Assembly: GCA_001632425.1 (NCBI GenBank)
Contig: KV425594.1
Location: 187,597 to 240,067, forward strand
Source of the DNA: Neolentinus lepideus HHB14362 ss-1
Taxonomy: Eukaryota; Basidiomycota; Agaricomycetes; Gloeophyllales; Gloeophyllaceae
DNA: 52,471 nt
Direction: 5' to 3'
How positions within the stretch are numbered: position 1 is the first letter of the stretch; each line of letters begins with the position of its first letter. The notes below the pieces were generated by a model. The model had not been told where the DNA came from, searched no databases, and saw only the letters and a list, made by a program, of their open reading frames with translations. A program made the position numbers and the translations under genes. Below are positions 26,176 to 36,353 of the stretch, one piece after another.

Positions 26176-27399
26176 TCAAATTGACCTTTCCTTTTTCATC
26201 AAATCCTCCCTGATTAACCTTCGCCTGCAGTCGAACTTCCTCAAATACTCCGTCGCGCTCTCCCCAAATAGCGGCAGCCCGTCCAAGAATCCCTTCGGCA
26301 GTAGATCCTTCCTCTGATCCCAAGGCTTCACATCCACCAGCGCGCACCGATCCAGGCACACCAGGATCATTCCAAAACTATACGCATCCGCCAGCCTCGC
26401 ATCTTGGCACTCCCCCCGCAAGATCTCCGGTGCTGCAAATGGCCTCGTCCCCGGATGAATCTGTTCCACTTTGCTCATACTCGCAAGTTTCGGCATCATG
26501 TACGAATGGTTGGGCAAATGCGTCCTGGCGAGGAAACCGAACGGGTCGAGCGGCTCGTCGGGCGAGACGTATTCCGACTCGCACGAGACCGAGCGCCCGA
26601 AGTCGAGCAGCTTAATCGTGTCGTACGCGTGCGTGACTTCGATGTTGAGCAGGGAGAGGTCGCCGTGGCTCAGGCCGAAAGAGTGGAGGTGGCAGAGCCC
26701 GTCGAGCAGCTGGTCGTGGTAGTCGATCTTCTTCTCGGGAGTAAGCTCTGGGCGCGCCCGGATGACATCGTAGAGTGTGCGTCCGTCAATGTATTCAAGC
26801 ACCATTCCGACGTTTTCGAGGCAGCCAAGGAAAGCGGTGATGTTTCGGTGAGGAGTAACGGTGGTGTAAACTCTCAGCTCAGCGAGGAATTGTATTGTGA
26901 CGTCTGACGCGTTAGACTGCATGTCCCCGTTGATTTCCAGCTGAACGACGTCAGGTTTTTTGACGACACATTTGAAGAGCTCAGAGGCAGAGCCATTCGC
27001 GAATGGTAGAAGACCGACTAGGGGATTTGGCGGGGCACTGTAGGATGATGGTGTAGGGAAGTTGAAGATCGCGCTGGGGTGCCGAGGTGGGTTATATATC
27101 TGTGGAGGGTGAATGTCTGTGTGCTCATCTGCAAATGCTTTCTGCTGTGTCGAATAATGGCCCTCCTGTCCATGGCCTTGGTGGAAGGATGACTGAAGGT
27201 GATCCTGCGGGACTGCGGTTTCTTCTGACGAAGAGAATGAATTTGACGATGGGTTGGGATTGTGCTCTTCTTCGCCTAGTTCGACTGCAAATATTGGTGA
27301 GTTCCACACGTTCTGATGAAGCAGTCCGTAACGCTCACCCATCCACCAGTTCTTCTTCGACGTTAGTGTTACACGTTTGATATGCTTTGTCGTAGTCAT
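26176..27399 (-). CDS. Intronless protein-kinase-like protein
   Basis: A single open frame of 407 residues. The N-terminal 130 residues are Ser/Pro/His rich and probably disordered. The kinase domain follows: candidate nucleotide-loop segment FANGSASELFK, beta-3 lysine in CVVKKPD, alpha-C glutamate in FLAELRVY, hinge MVLEYIDGRTLYDVI, catalytic loop SHGDLSLLNIEV (Asp and Asn present, Gly in place of the HRD arginine), metal-binding LLDFGRS, and FAAPEILRGE. The key residues suggest it can bind ATP, but the glycine-rich loop is poor and the HRD arginine is lost, so activity is uncertain. Such kinases form expanded families in agaricomycetes. Lack of introns in an otherwise intron-rich window suggests retroposition or recent family expansion. 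It is divergent from the NKAP-like gene, with a hAT element in between. Confidence 0.8.
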   Translation of the reverse strand: MTTTKHIKRVTLTSKKNWWMGERYGLLHQNVWNSPIFAVELGEEEHNPNPSSNSFSSSEETAVPQDHLQSSFHQGHGQEGHYSTQQKAFADEHTDIHPPQIYNPPRHPSAIFNFPTPSSYSAPPNPLVGLLPFANGSASELFKCVVKKPDVVQLEINGDMQSNASDVTIQFLAELRVYTTVTPHRNITAFLGCLENVGMVLEYIDGRTLYDVIRARPELTPEKKIDYHDQLLDGLCHLHSFGLSHGDLSLLNIEVTHAYDTIKLLDFGRSVSCESEYVSPDEPLDPFGFLARTHLPNHSYMMPKLASMSKVEQIHPGTRPFAAPEILRGECQDARLADAYSFGMILVCLDRCALVDVKPWDQRKDLLPKGFLDGLPLFGESATEYLRKFDCRRRLIREDLMKKERSI

Positions 27400-27812
27400 C
27401 TCGACGATGTCGGTGGTATCCAGTGGACGCTTCGTCCTAGACGACGTGTTGGCGATGTGCGAGGGCTGCAGGAAGAAGAGTAGAGATCAATTACCCCACA
27501 CTGGATGTTCTAAAATCGGCAAAGGCTATTGATGAAGCTTGATGACGCTGTTTCGAGACCCCACCGCGCTTTCACTGGCCTGTACTTAAGTCCTGCTGTA
27601 CAAAATATTTCTGGAAATCGCGTGAGTCTACTGTCAGTGGAATCGGTGCCGTAGACGTGTGGCAGAAGCTAGTACAATCCTGCACGATTGTGGCAACGGG
27701 ACGTTTGAAAGAAATTGCAGCGCCCGGGGTCTTTGCTACACACGTGCGTCTACTTCCGAAAACGTGATTGCTTGATTAGCTCGTCCAGATCTGGAGATCG
27801 TCTCTCTTCCAG
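27400..27812. other. Kinase upstream region
   Basis: Divergent promoter side of the kinase. No gene or conserved site seen before the hAT-like element's target duplication at 27813. Confidence 0.5.
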
Positions 27813-27820
27813 TATATTCT

Positions 27821-28565
27821 AGGACCCCTGAAAATACGGATAAATGTAGGTGCTAGTCCGGACAAAAAGGCGGCCCCGCGCAGCGGACGCCGGAGCCAAT
27901 CCAGACAAAAATGTCGCTCAGAGTCGGTCATCCCGGTTCCATACTCCGGACACAGGAGGCTCGCCGGTCGCCATGCCGGTTCTAGTCCGGACAAAAAGGT
28001 GGCTGGGATGACATGCTATCTTAGTATAGTGTTAGAGACTTGTGATACCTTTGAGGACCGTCGCATGTTCCTTGACTAGTACTTATAGTGGACCTACGGC
28101 TACCGAAAATTATATAGTTTCTGGTACACAGCGGGCATCCAGACTCCAGAGGCATCTAGTGGCTGAATGCCTCGGACTGCATTGACCGACACACGCTCTG
28201 TCCTAGGCTTCTCGGTGCTCTTCTTATCAAAAGTCGGCAAAAATGCAAGGTGAGTGATACTCAGGCCCCAGAGTCTGATGAGGATGACTCTTGATCAGTC
28301 CGACGGTTTCAGTGGCGGATGTATATCGAGCTCTACTACAGACATATCTAGCACCCCGTAGATGATAATTAGCAGTAGGAGGAGTTTTTGAAATTGTGAT
28401 TTTTTCGCTTTTTTTTCGGAGGCCGGGGGCATAATCCGGACAAAAATCACGCTCCAGCTGAGGCCAGATTTTTATCCGGACAAAAAGGCCAGCGGGCCCG
28501 CAAAATGTTCCGGACATGAAAATCTCAAGTTGGCACCGGCATCTATCGGTATTTTCAGGGGTCCT
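27821..28565. mobile_element. Non-autonomous hAT-like element, 745 bp
   Basis: Flanked by a perfect 8-bp direct repeat TATATTCT (27813-27820 and 28566-28573), the target duplication typical of hAT elements. TIRs of about 33 bp begin AGGACCCCTGAAAATACSGA and match at nearly all positions. Sub-terminal copies of TCCGGACAAAAAGG-type motifs occur near both ends (around 27857, 27988, 28436, 28477), as expected for transposase binding sites. No transposase-like frame is present, so it must be moved by an element elsewhere. Confidence 0.9.
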
Positions 28566-28573
28566 TATATTCT

Positions 28574-29028
28574 CCCTATCGTAGCCATAAAATCAAACAT
28601 TAATATTATGGTACAGTTGTAACCAATATTTCCACAGTTCCTGCAGTTGGAGATGTGGACACCCCCGCGCCATTAATGCATGATTAATGTTGGTCGATCT
28701 TCCATTGCAGAGTATCTTCAATCCCCTCACATATATCACGACATTAAATGTCGGTGAGATATCGGGTGCCGAGAGGTGTTACATACGTATACGTCACCAT
28801 ATGAATACTGAATAAAAGGGAGCTTCAGTTCTAAACACAGATTCTGCTTTTTGCCGCTTTTTGAGGAAGCAGAATACTGCGCCATCGGATATGCTTCTCC
28901 GTCAGAAGTTGAATTGTGGCTTCAACCGCACCGCCACATGCTGCTTAGTCATACATTCCCACCGCGCATTGCTTGCGACTTGGTCTCGAGTCTCGACAGA
29001 CTTCATCGAGCACTTTCTTGACTTGACA
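28574..29028. other. NKAP-like gene upstream region
   Basis: Intergenic and probably promoter plus 5' untranslated region. The frame 28861-29028 is open into the NKAP start, but its sequence is not family-like, so I start the gene at 29029. Confidence 0.45.
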
Positions 29029-30571
29029 ATGGCGACGGTCCACCCGTCACGCATGGGCTTAGTTCCGCAAGATCCCAAAGACAAGAACGCGTATTCGCAG
29101 CGCCGAAAACGCTCCTCTTCTCTCAGCAGAGATCGGAGCGACCGTCAAAACGACCGAGGAAGAGGCAGGGACACAGGTTATACGGGCGGAGACAGGGACA
29201 CGCGAGACAGCGAAAGGTATCGCAGGGAAGGGAGCAGGAGCAGAGGTAACGGTATGAATGAAAGGGACAGAGACAGAGACAGCGGGTATGGGGGAGGGAG
29301 GAGCCGAAGCAGGGACAAACGCAGTCCAGAGAGAGAGGGAGGAAGGAGGAGTCCGGAGTATGGAGAATACAGACAGCCAGCCGACGATGCCGCTTCGAGG
29401 CAGCAGGACAGCATGTATCCTCCACGAAGAGGAGGTAGGGAGAATGGTCGAGGTTATGGTGGATATGGGGGTGGCTCGGACTTCCTTGAAAAGTACGTGC
29501 CAGTGCTTAGCGTCGCAAGACTTTATCTGACTTGTCGTCTAGTCGAAGACTGCAGCGTGAGAGTACCACAGTAGACGTGTGGCCGCCTTCACCGAAAGCT
29601 CCCGCTAGGGAATTGTACGTTCTGATCTATATTCATACGTTCCTGTAACGTAGGCTGACTGTTATGTCAGGTCCCCACCTCGTGATTCCAAGTCTCACAA
29701 GAAATCAAAGAAACGTCGTCACTATGACAGCGATACTGACACTGACGACACAGAGGAAGAGGAGCGACGCAAACGCGAGCGGAAAGAGCGGAAACGGTCT
29801 CGGAAGGAGAAGGAGAAGGAACGCCCCAGGAGCAGGGAGCGGCGAAAGCATCGGTCTAAGAGTCGCAGGCCAGACTATAGCGACGATGAAGATAGCGAAA
29901 GGGGCAAAAGGAGTAGGGGAAAAGAACACCAGCATCGCAGTCGGACAAAGTCCAAGTCCAAGAGTAGGGCACGCAGCCTCGAGCGGGCGAAGTCGCCGCC
30001 GCGCACTCCCGACGACGAAGACGAGTGGGTGGAGGCTCCACTGGCTGCGCCCGTTCTCGCGGCTGTTGCTCCATCATCCACGAGCCACAACGGAACAAGT
30101 ACAAGCATGCCTCCTCCGTCCACCACTGGCAAAGCTCCTGCACACGCAGAGTCCGACGACTCCGATTACGAAGTTGGTCCTCAACCCGTCTATAAGCCCT
30201 CTGGCTCGCGCAAGGTCGACGAGCGTCAATACGGTGGCGCTTTGCTCCGCGGTGAAGGCAGCGCGATGGCGGCATTCTTGCAGGATGGCACGGACGTGCG
30301 TATTCCGCGCCGTGGTGAGATTGGTTTGACGTCAGACGAGATCGCGCGGTTTGAGGCGGTGGGGTACGTGATGAGCGGAAGCAGGCACAAGCGTATGAAC
30401 GCGGTGCGGATGAGAAAGGAGAACCAGGTTATTAGTGCGGAGGAGAAGAGGGGAATTTTAAAGTTGCAGAAGGAGGAAAGGGAGAGGAGGGAGGCGATTT
30501 TGAGAGAGGAGTTCTCACAGCTAGTGGAGGATCGACTGAAGGGCTCCAACGTGAAGACGGGGCCGTCCTGA
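29029..30571 (+). CDS. NKAP-family nuclear protein
   Basis: NKAP-type proteins bind RNA and chromatin and act in splicing and transcriptional repression. Three exons (29029-29492, 29543-29614, 29671-30571) give 478 residues. The N-terminal two-thirds is a low-complexity RS/RD/RE-rich region (SRDRSD, RDRDRDSGYGGG, KRSRKEKEKERPRSRERRKH) typical of splicing-associated proteins. The C-terminal 110 residues are the conserved domain: YGGALLRGEGSAMAAFLQ, RIPRRGEIGLTSDEIARFE, GYVMSGSRHKRMNAVRMRKE, NQVISAEEKRGI and a coiled Glu/Arg helix. The start 29029 precedes MGLVPQDP. The 3' end faces the FKBP gene, with only 133 bases between the stop codons. Confidence 0.92.
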
Positions 30572-30704
30572 GTAGACTTTGTGTATCAATGAATCATAAT
30601 CGCTCTTTAGTGTATTGGAGGGCATCTGCGATATGCAGTGTGTAATTTTCTGGTAGCGGAACATGACGTTCGTACAAATTTGTGTCCCCAATACCATTTA
30701 ATGC

Positions 30705-31344
30705 TTAGAGCTCGTCCTTGGATACTGAATCTATCGATACCATCTCGGTCTCGAAGACGAGAGCAGAGTTGGGTGGAATAACGGAGCCAAATCCACGAGA
30801 ACCTACGTGACACATTTGAGAGGTTCTCCTAAACTACAAAGACATGGCACGCACCGTAGGCCTTGTTCGAGGGGATCGTAAGGATCCTCTTCTCGCCCTC
30901 GCACATTCCGACAAGACCCTCGTCCCAGCCCTTAATGACCTGGCCAACACCGACTGTCCATAGAAGTGAGAGGTGGGTCGGCATGGATTTCAAGGGACAG
31001 GATGGACGTACGAGTCAAAGGCAAAGGCTGTCCGCGGTCGTAACTTCATGGCTCAGTCAGAACAGTCCACATAATGACTTAACCCAAGCCTCACCTCGAG
31101 TCGAACTTATTTCCACCATCAAACAACGTGCCCGTCTGTTCAAACAGCGATCAGCCCTAGCTCTCACAGAAACCCCTTTCAGCATTCGGCTCACATAGTG
31201 GACCTTGATCTTGTCACCTTTCCGCGCCTTGACGGGGCAGCTCTCCGGAGCGTACGTAGTCTCAATCTTAAGCTCCGTCGGCGCATCAGCAGCCCATGCT
31301 ACGATACCGAAGACAAAAAGGGACAGCAAGCTTAAGACACGCAT
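30705..31344 (-). CDS. ER-luminal FKBP-type peptidyl-prolyl isomerase, KDEL tail
   Basis: FK506-binding prolyl isomerase of the secretory pathway (FKBP2-like). Five exons (31344-31174, 31135-31095, 31043-31012, 30953-30855, 30802-30705) give 146 residues, the usual size. The N-terminal 19 or so residues are a signal peptide ([18 protein letters not shown]). The FKBP domain then reads [67 protein letters not shown] and [16 protein letters not shown]. The drug/substrate pocket residues (Tyr, Phe-Asp, Val-Ile, Trp, Tyr) are in place. The final residues are KDEL, an ER retention signal. All introns are GT-AG; the first two are only 38 and 51 bases. Confidence 0.96.
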
Positions 31345-32920
31345 GTTTGTGGGCGCAAAGTCGGTGTGAAGTGAAGGAAGGTCAGACGCAGAGCCAGCAG
31401 TAGCTTCCCATCATGCATCAGTGGCTGTGCATTCATCCAGAACAATATTAATGCCCTTTCGTCCTTGCAGATTCCAATCTAGTTCTTGTTCACTTCGATG
31501 CTGAGTTTAGGCTGGAATTGCAAGGATCGATGGTACAGCCATTCTCCGCGGCTTGGGCGCCTCGCTCGTTCCTGAACGTAGTGCCTGTCTGGGGCGCGAA
31601 AACCGCAGCAGATATCTCGGGGAACCGCTATAGCTTTCGAGATTTTCTGGGAGACTTGCTGGTACGGTCACTTCTTTGGTTGCCGTTCTTATCCGTGCTC
31701 GAACTGTTCAGGAATGAACCCGCGGTGGATACTGCGAACAGGAAAACTACTATCTCGATTCAGAATTTTGCATCCCAGTCTTCAAAACACATGCTCGAGC
31801 AGAATGAGATACTGAGGTGCTATGATGACGGCACGAGGCGCTGGGAATAGCCGACTTTTTGCCGCACGTCAGTACGGTCCTCGTACTGGAAGGTCGACTC
31901 CATCTGCTCTCAGCCTCTACCACATCAACCATTAAAACATTCTGCGCTGATAATCTCTCGAAGGAATGAGAATTTTTGTAGTGACCGATAGGTGACAATA
32001 TCATGCTCCACGCTGATGTCCTACTCATTGATAACTCTCGGATTTGCGGAATAGCGTTGCTATGTAGACCACCTTCGCAAGTACTTCTCAACCACACCGC
32101 AGCGAGGGGGGATGCTTCTTGCTTTACATTCCGCTGGAAGGAATGGCCGACTATACCGTCGGTAGACGGGAAACAATGTGTGATGTAGCGCTCTACTAGT
32201 GCGCCACAGAGCGCTGTGCGAAGCAATGCGCACTTTGCCACCTGCCCGATCAGGCGTCGTAATCCCGTTGACCTCCCGGCGCTTGGGTTGCCTCTCGACA
32301 ATAAAGGATAATGCAAAGGTGGGTATCTAACTTGGCTTAGTGCCCGTCCATGTCAGATAACTACATTTAGTGTCCGCTGGCACTACCAAGAACAATTCAA
32401 TTTTTGTTATCATGGGCTCCAACGGCAATGTTGGTGACATGACTTCCAAAATTTCGTGTATAACGACAACTCAGATCTGTATCCCAGAATACACTACTTG
32501 GAGCCGACGAATTAGATTGCGGGTTAGTCGCCACGCACTGATGGATACCCGTGACATCGCTCGAGCGAGCAAATGCTCGCACTGGCGCCCAATGATCTTC
32601 TGGAGCGATTAATGACTCAGCTGCTTTATGTTGTATTGCTATTGCGACGAGGCGGGAGCCTCCGTGAATTCGGATGCGATTGTGTTGGGCGATGAAATAG
32701 ATGACCTGCACCGTTGTGCTTCCGGGGTCTCGAAAGTCCCGTTGCTCCCTTAGACTCGTGGCAGCGATGTCTCGCGCGCTGCGCAGAGGACACCGCACTA
32801 GTTGTGGCGCCTAAGACGTGGCGATGAGCAGTGTAGCCAGGGTGCGTCTTATAAAGAATATAATATGACCAGATCCCTTAGTTTTACGAGAAACCTACCG
32901 CACTCCCCAACCACCTCTCT
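31345..32920. other. Gene-poor stretch between the FKBP gene and receptor C
   Basis: No supported gene. The longest frame, 31750-32316 on the minus strand (188 codons), has no recognisable motif and irregular composition, and is probably chance. Plus frames at 31518-31850 and 32370-32612 are likewise unsupported. A small hairpin (CGAGCA/TGCTCG) lies near 32568. Confidence 0.4.
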
Positions 32921-34586
32921 ATGGCAGATAATTATATCACACTAAATGGTTATAGCAACAACGCAAGCTACGTCGTCACTGGCTTTAACGTGAATGGTAC
33001 AAATTACACCATTACTGGATTCGATGGTACATACTGCGGGTTGCAAGACTACAATACAACCATCTACAACAACATCACGAATCCGTCTCCTTCAGTCCAT
33101 TGTTTGACCTTCGGCGACCGTATTGGTCTATTGGTAGGTGTCGTTATTTATGCTTGGTCAGATACTCAAGACCCACAGCTCAGCGCAGAGGCGGGACTCA
33201 TCTCAGGTCTCACGGTCGTGTTGGCGTTTGCACTGATACTGGTAACGCTCATTCACGCACCTCACTGTCTCAATTTGACACAAATACTCTGCGCAGCGCA
33301 ACTTCACAGTGCACCTTAGGTCATCGTCATCTCAGGCATGGCACCTGATCCGAGAGGCAGTAGATATCTATGTGGCAAGCATGGTTATCTAGTCATACTC
33401 TGACGTTCCCATTCAACGAGGATTAGCTCTTGCTGTTCTTCTTCGAGCTGCTTCAGGCCCTTGGTGGTATAGTAAACATCAAATGGGTACACACAGGCAT
33501 CGTGCGTGGTGGACGGTTCTGTAGGGCTCAAGGTTTGAAACCTCTCACCTCCCAGATCTGCTCGCTCAATAATGATAAATCCGGCAGGTGTTCTCCAAGA
33601 GATCGGCGAGACGGGCGTAGCAATGTCTACATTGGTATACATGCTGCTCTAAATTGTTGTGCCAAATATTCTAACATCAACTGTGTACCTCCCAGGTTAT
33701 TGCTCTCCATACCTTTCGCATGCTATGGTGGGGTAGCAGCGATTACGATTACGTGATAGCCTGCATTGTGCTGGGGATTATCATGCTTTACAACATCCTT
33801 TTCACTGCCGTGGCGGCGGGAATACATAAGGCTTACATCGAGCCTGATCCGGTGTGTATTTCTGCAAGGATAGCACTGACACAGACCTGAATATCACGCT
33901 TATAGTTCTGGTGCTGGATCGCGCTCGATAGGAGACACAGAGGCGACAGAATTGGCGGAGAATATATCTGGATGTGGCTGGCGCTGGGCGCGTCAGTCTT
34001 CCTCTATCCTCCCTCGTTTTGGTTGATCCGCTCCAGCATGCGCAGACATCAATCAGCCGATGGAGTCCGTAAATTGAGGGGGGTGCTACTGTAGGTATTT
34101 AACTAGACGCCCTTGTGATGTTAGTGCTGAGGTGTGCTTTTGCACAGATATCCCGTTGTCTATGGCATAACGATCCTGCCTCTGACTATCGCTCGCTGGA
34201 CGACATGGAACGAGAGTCTCAATGACGAATACCAACCCGGGACTGTTCTCTCCGGAGCCAACTTCTTCTCTGAGAACCTATTCCGTCTCAGCGGTTTATT
34301 CAACGTGATCTTGCTATTAATGATTAGGCCTCAGCTCCTTTTCCTCGGCCGTACGCCAAGATGGGGGGCACCATCGAACGAGAGCCTGGCTGTTCCAGAT
34401 ACGGAAGGGCACACCAACGGCAACGGGCATGGGGCACCCGTTCCGGAACCAGGAGCTCCGACGGACATGCCAGACAATATGGCAGGTCGGCCAGAAGTTG
34501 CCCAGGAAAGGTCTTTGGATGGTCTTGGAGCGTTGGAAGAGGAGGGGTCGGACCACCGTCCTCCTTCCACGGGCACTGCACTATAA
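32921..34586 (+). CDS. Seven-transmembrane GPCR-like receptor C
   Basis: The intact member of the receptor trio. The ATG at 32921 begins a longer extracellular N-terminus with many N-glycosylation sequons (NNAS, NGTNYT, NTT, NNIT), then HCLTFGDRIGLL and, after a 45-base intron (33134-33178), LSAEAGLISGLTVVLAFALI. Next come RNFTVHLRSSSSQAWHLI, LLLFFFELLQALGGIVNIKW, GGRFCRAQG, EIGETGVAMSTL, VIALHTFRMLWWG, a TM (VIACIVLGIIMLYNILF), the loop FWCWIALDRR and IGGEYIWMWLALG, YPVVYGITILPLTIARW, and the final TM followed by IRPQLLFL. A roughly 90-residue Pro/Gly/Glu-rich cytoplasmic tail ends at 34586. The intron 33375-33426 begins GCAAGC, a plausible GC-AG intron. Presumed plasma-membrane sensor; ligand unknown. 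Confidence 0.85.
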
Positions 34587-34721
34587 ATGGGGTGTCGGAG
34601 GTCCATACATGTATTGTACTCGGCTGTACCTCTTGTATTACCTAAGGCCCTGTCTTAGTAACGAGTCGCAGCATTTGTCCTTCAAACCAAAGTCGTGATT
34701 GAATATGGGAATTGTAAATGT

Positions 34722-34793
34722 AAAAAAGGGCATAAATATTGAGCTCCGTGGAGCTGCCACTCTGGGTAAGCGTGTCATCCTTGTGCAGGGGCC

Positions 34794-34824
<31 letters not shown>

Positions 34825-34848
34825 TTCGTATGTCACCCCGAAGGGGAC
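34722..34848 (-). ncRNA. U6 spliceosomal snRNA
   Basis: Read on the minus strand, a 5' stem-loop GTCCCCTTCGGGGTGAC (from 34848) is followed by ACATACGAAAAAATTGGAAC, GATACAGAGAAGATTAGCA (ACAGAGA box pairing with the 5' splice site, then the AGC triad), TGGCCCCTGCACAAGGATGA, and the internal stem-loop start CACGCTTACCCAGAGTGG. A T6 run (plus-strand A run 34722-34727) fits an RNA polymerase III terminator. No intron interrupts the conserved core, unlike the U6 genes of fission yeast and some basidiomycetes. The exact mature 3' end is uncertain by about 20 bases. Confidence 0.95.
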
Positions 34849-35069
34849 AACAGTTGTAATGGGGAGCGTAGTGGCGTGGGTGTTCAGGATGTATTTTGTT
34901 CTGCTCGCGGGTATCGGCTAGTCCCGATCGAGCGTTCAGATCGATGCTTCGAGCCGTTCATCGATGTGTCTGTAGGCTGCAGGTAACCACCACTGTGTCC
35001 TTCAGGGTGTAGTGAGTAGTACCAGTGAATGTCCTTTGATTTAATCTTCAGTAGCATCCTAACACAGCA

Positions 35070-36353
35070 ATGTATCAGGAAGAAATGCCATCCACCGCAG
35101 ATCCTGGATGGTGGAAAAAGCCACAAGAAAATCGTTTTCCAACTCTTCCAGCAGAAACGTGGATACATATCTTTGAGATCGCTACCTACGTGCCCTGGGC
35201 TTTGGAGACCGAAACACGGGACCCGTTTGGTGTATCTGCGCCCCTACTGCCTAGCGAAGAGAGAGACGCCCTAAGCCATTCTTTCGTCACCAAACGGGCG
35301 TTGGTACTTGTCTGCAGGCAATGGCGAGAGCTCGCTTTGCCGATCATGTATCAGATCGTCACCGTCCGTTGTCTGGCGGGCCTACAGCGTCTGTATCGCG
35401 CTATGGCCGTTAGCCCGAAGTCTGAAGGCATTGTAATCTGCACAAGCGTGCGCAGGCTACATTGCACCATTGATCCCGAAGAATCATCAAAGTATGACTG
35501 GAACCGTCTTGCGGAGATCATTGGAGTCCTCCCTAATCTCGCCATTTTTAATATACGTGCCAGAGGCATGGCCACACACAGTCGTTACGAAATGTCCAAG
35601 AGCATGGTCAGGGCCCTTAAGCTGCGGGGACCCTCTCTTCGGGTTCTCGACTGGAAGCTCATGGATGTGACGGGCATGGAAGACGAGTATGAAAGGGATT
35701 TACTATCATACCTACCGAACCTGCGCATCTTGCAGATCAGCGGAGATAGGCCATGGTCGATGATGGTGGCTCCCTGTGATCTCACCCCAATATACCTGCC
35801 CCATCTTGTCAGTATGTCTTGGGCCCATAACGGGCGAGGTTCTCGCCTCACGTCCGTAGACGAGCTGCCGTCTCTCCGGTCCTTGGAAATGGTAGTTAGG
35901 GTCGAGACATACATGAGCGACGGCATTCCTCCTCCCAATATGTGCAATTCTTTTACCAGCCTAACGCTGCACCACGTATACATGCCCTGGGATCCAAGTG
36001 ACTATTTTCTGTGGAAGGCGTACGCTGCCATGCCCAATCTCACGCAGCTAGTGGTCTGGCTGCGCAGTTGGGAAGCGTTTCCGGTGGAAGCGAAACTACC
36101 TCCTGGCATCGAGAAGCTGGGATTAGGTCGGGAAGACAGGAGACCGAGCGAGAACTCGGTATACAGACAGTTGTTTGAGGGCCTCTATACTATCAATGCG
36201 CCCAAATTGAAGGTTGTACGTTTTGTCGGTGGAGATGAGTGGTCAGACCTTCCCGAGCGATCTCCTAAGGTTTTAGCTCGGCTTCGTGAGCTTGGCCCTA
36301 CTCGCAGCTTCAGGGTGGAAGGTCCAAACGGGAAGCTCCTGGTGGACCTTTAA
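35070..36353 (+). CDS. F-box protein, intronless
   Basis: A single open frame of 427 residues. The F-box lies near the N-terminus (FPTLPAETWIHIFEIAT, then the VLVCRQWRELALPIMYQIV part), which would bind Skp1 in an SCF ubiquitin ligase. The remainder contains irregular leucine-rich segments (VLPNLAIFNIRA, SLRVLDWKLMDV, YLPNLRILQISGD, PSLRSLEMVVRV, MPNLTQLVVWLR) likely forming the substrate-recognition face. Such F-box/LRR proteins form very large families in agaricomycetes and their targets are mostly unknown. The start ATG 35070 is the first in frame. It lies just right of the U6 gene, about 220 bases from its transcription start, on the opposite strand. Confidence 0.85.
   Translation: MYQEEMPSTADPGWWKKPQENRFPTLPAETWIHIFEIATYVPWALETETRDPFGVSAPLLPSEERDALSHSFVTKRALVLVCRQWRELALPIMYQIVTVRCLAGLQRLYRAMAVSPKSEGIVICTSVRRLHCTIDPEESSKYDWNRLAEIIGVLPNLAIFNIRARGMATHSRYEMSKSMVRALKLRGPSLRVLDWKLMDVTGMEDEYERDLLSYLPNLRILQISGDRPWSMMVAPCDLTPIYLPHLVSMSWAHNGRGSRLTSVDELPSLRSLEMVVRVETYMSDGIPPPNMCNSFTSLTLHHVYMPWDPSDYFLWKAYAAMPNLTQLVVWLRSWEAFPVEAKLPPGIEKLGLGREDRRPSENSVYRQLFEGLYTINAPKLKVVRFVGGDEWSDLPERSPKVLARLRELGPTRSFRVEGPNGKLLVDL

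Noticed and set aside
26404..26907. Plus-strand frame of 167 codons
   Set aside because: Antisense of the kinase catalytic domain, which has clear motifs on the other strand.
29123..29425. Minus-strand Cys/Leu/Ser-rich frames
   Set aside because: Shadow of the RS/RD-rich coding sequence of the NKAP-like gene.
31750..32316. 188-codon minus-strand open frame
   Set aside because: Composition is irregular, no domain or motif is visible, there is no splice partner, and the plus strand is equally open. Probably chance.
32564..32582. Small hairpin CGAGCA/TGCTCG as a terminator or RNA gene
   Set aside because: Six-base stem with no adjacent T run or conserved context; expected by chance.
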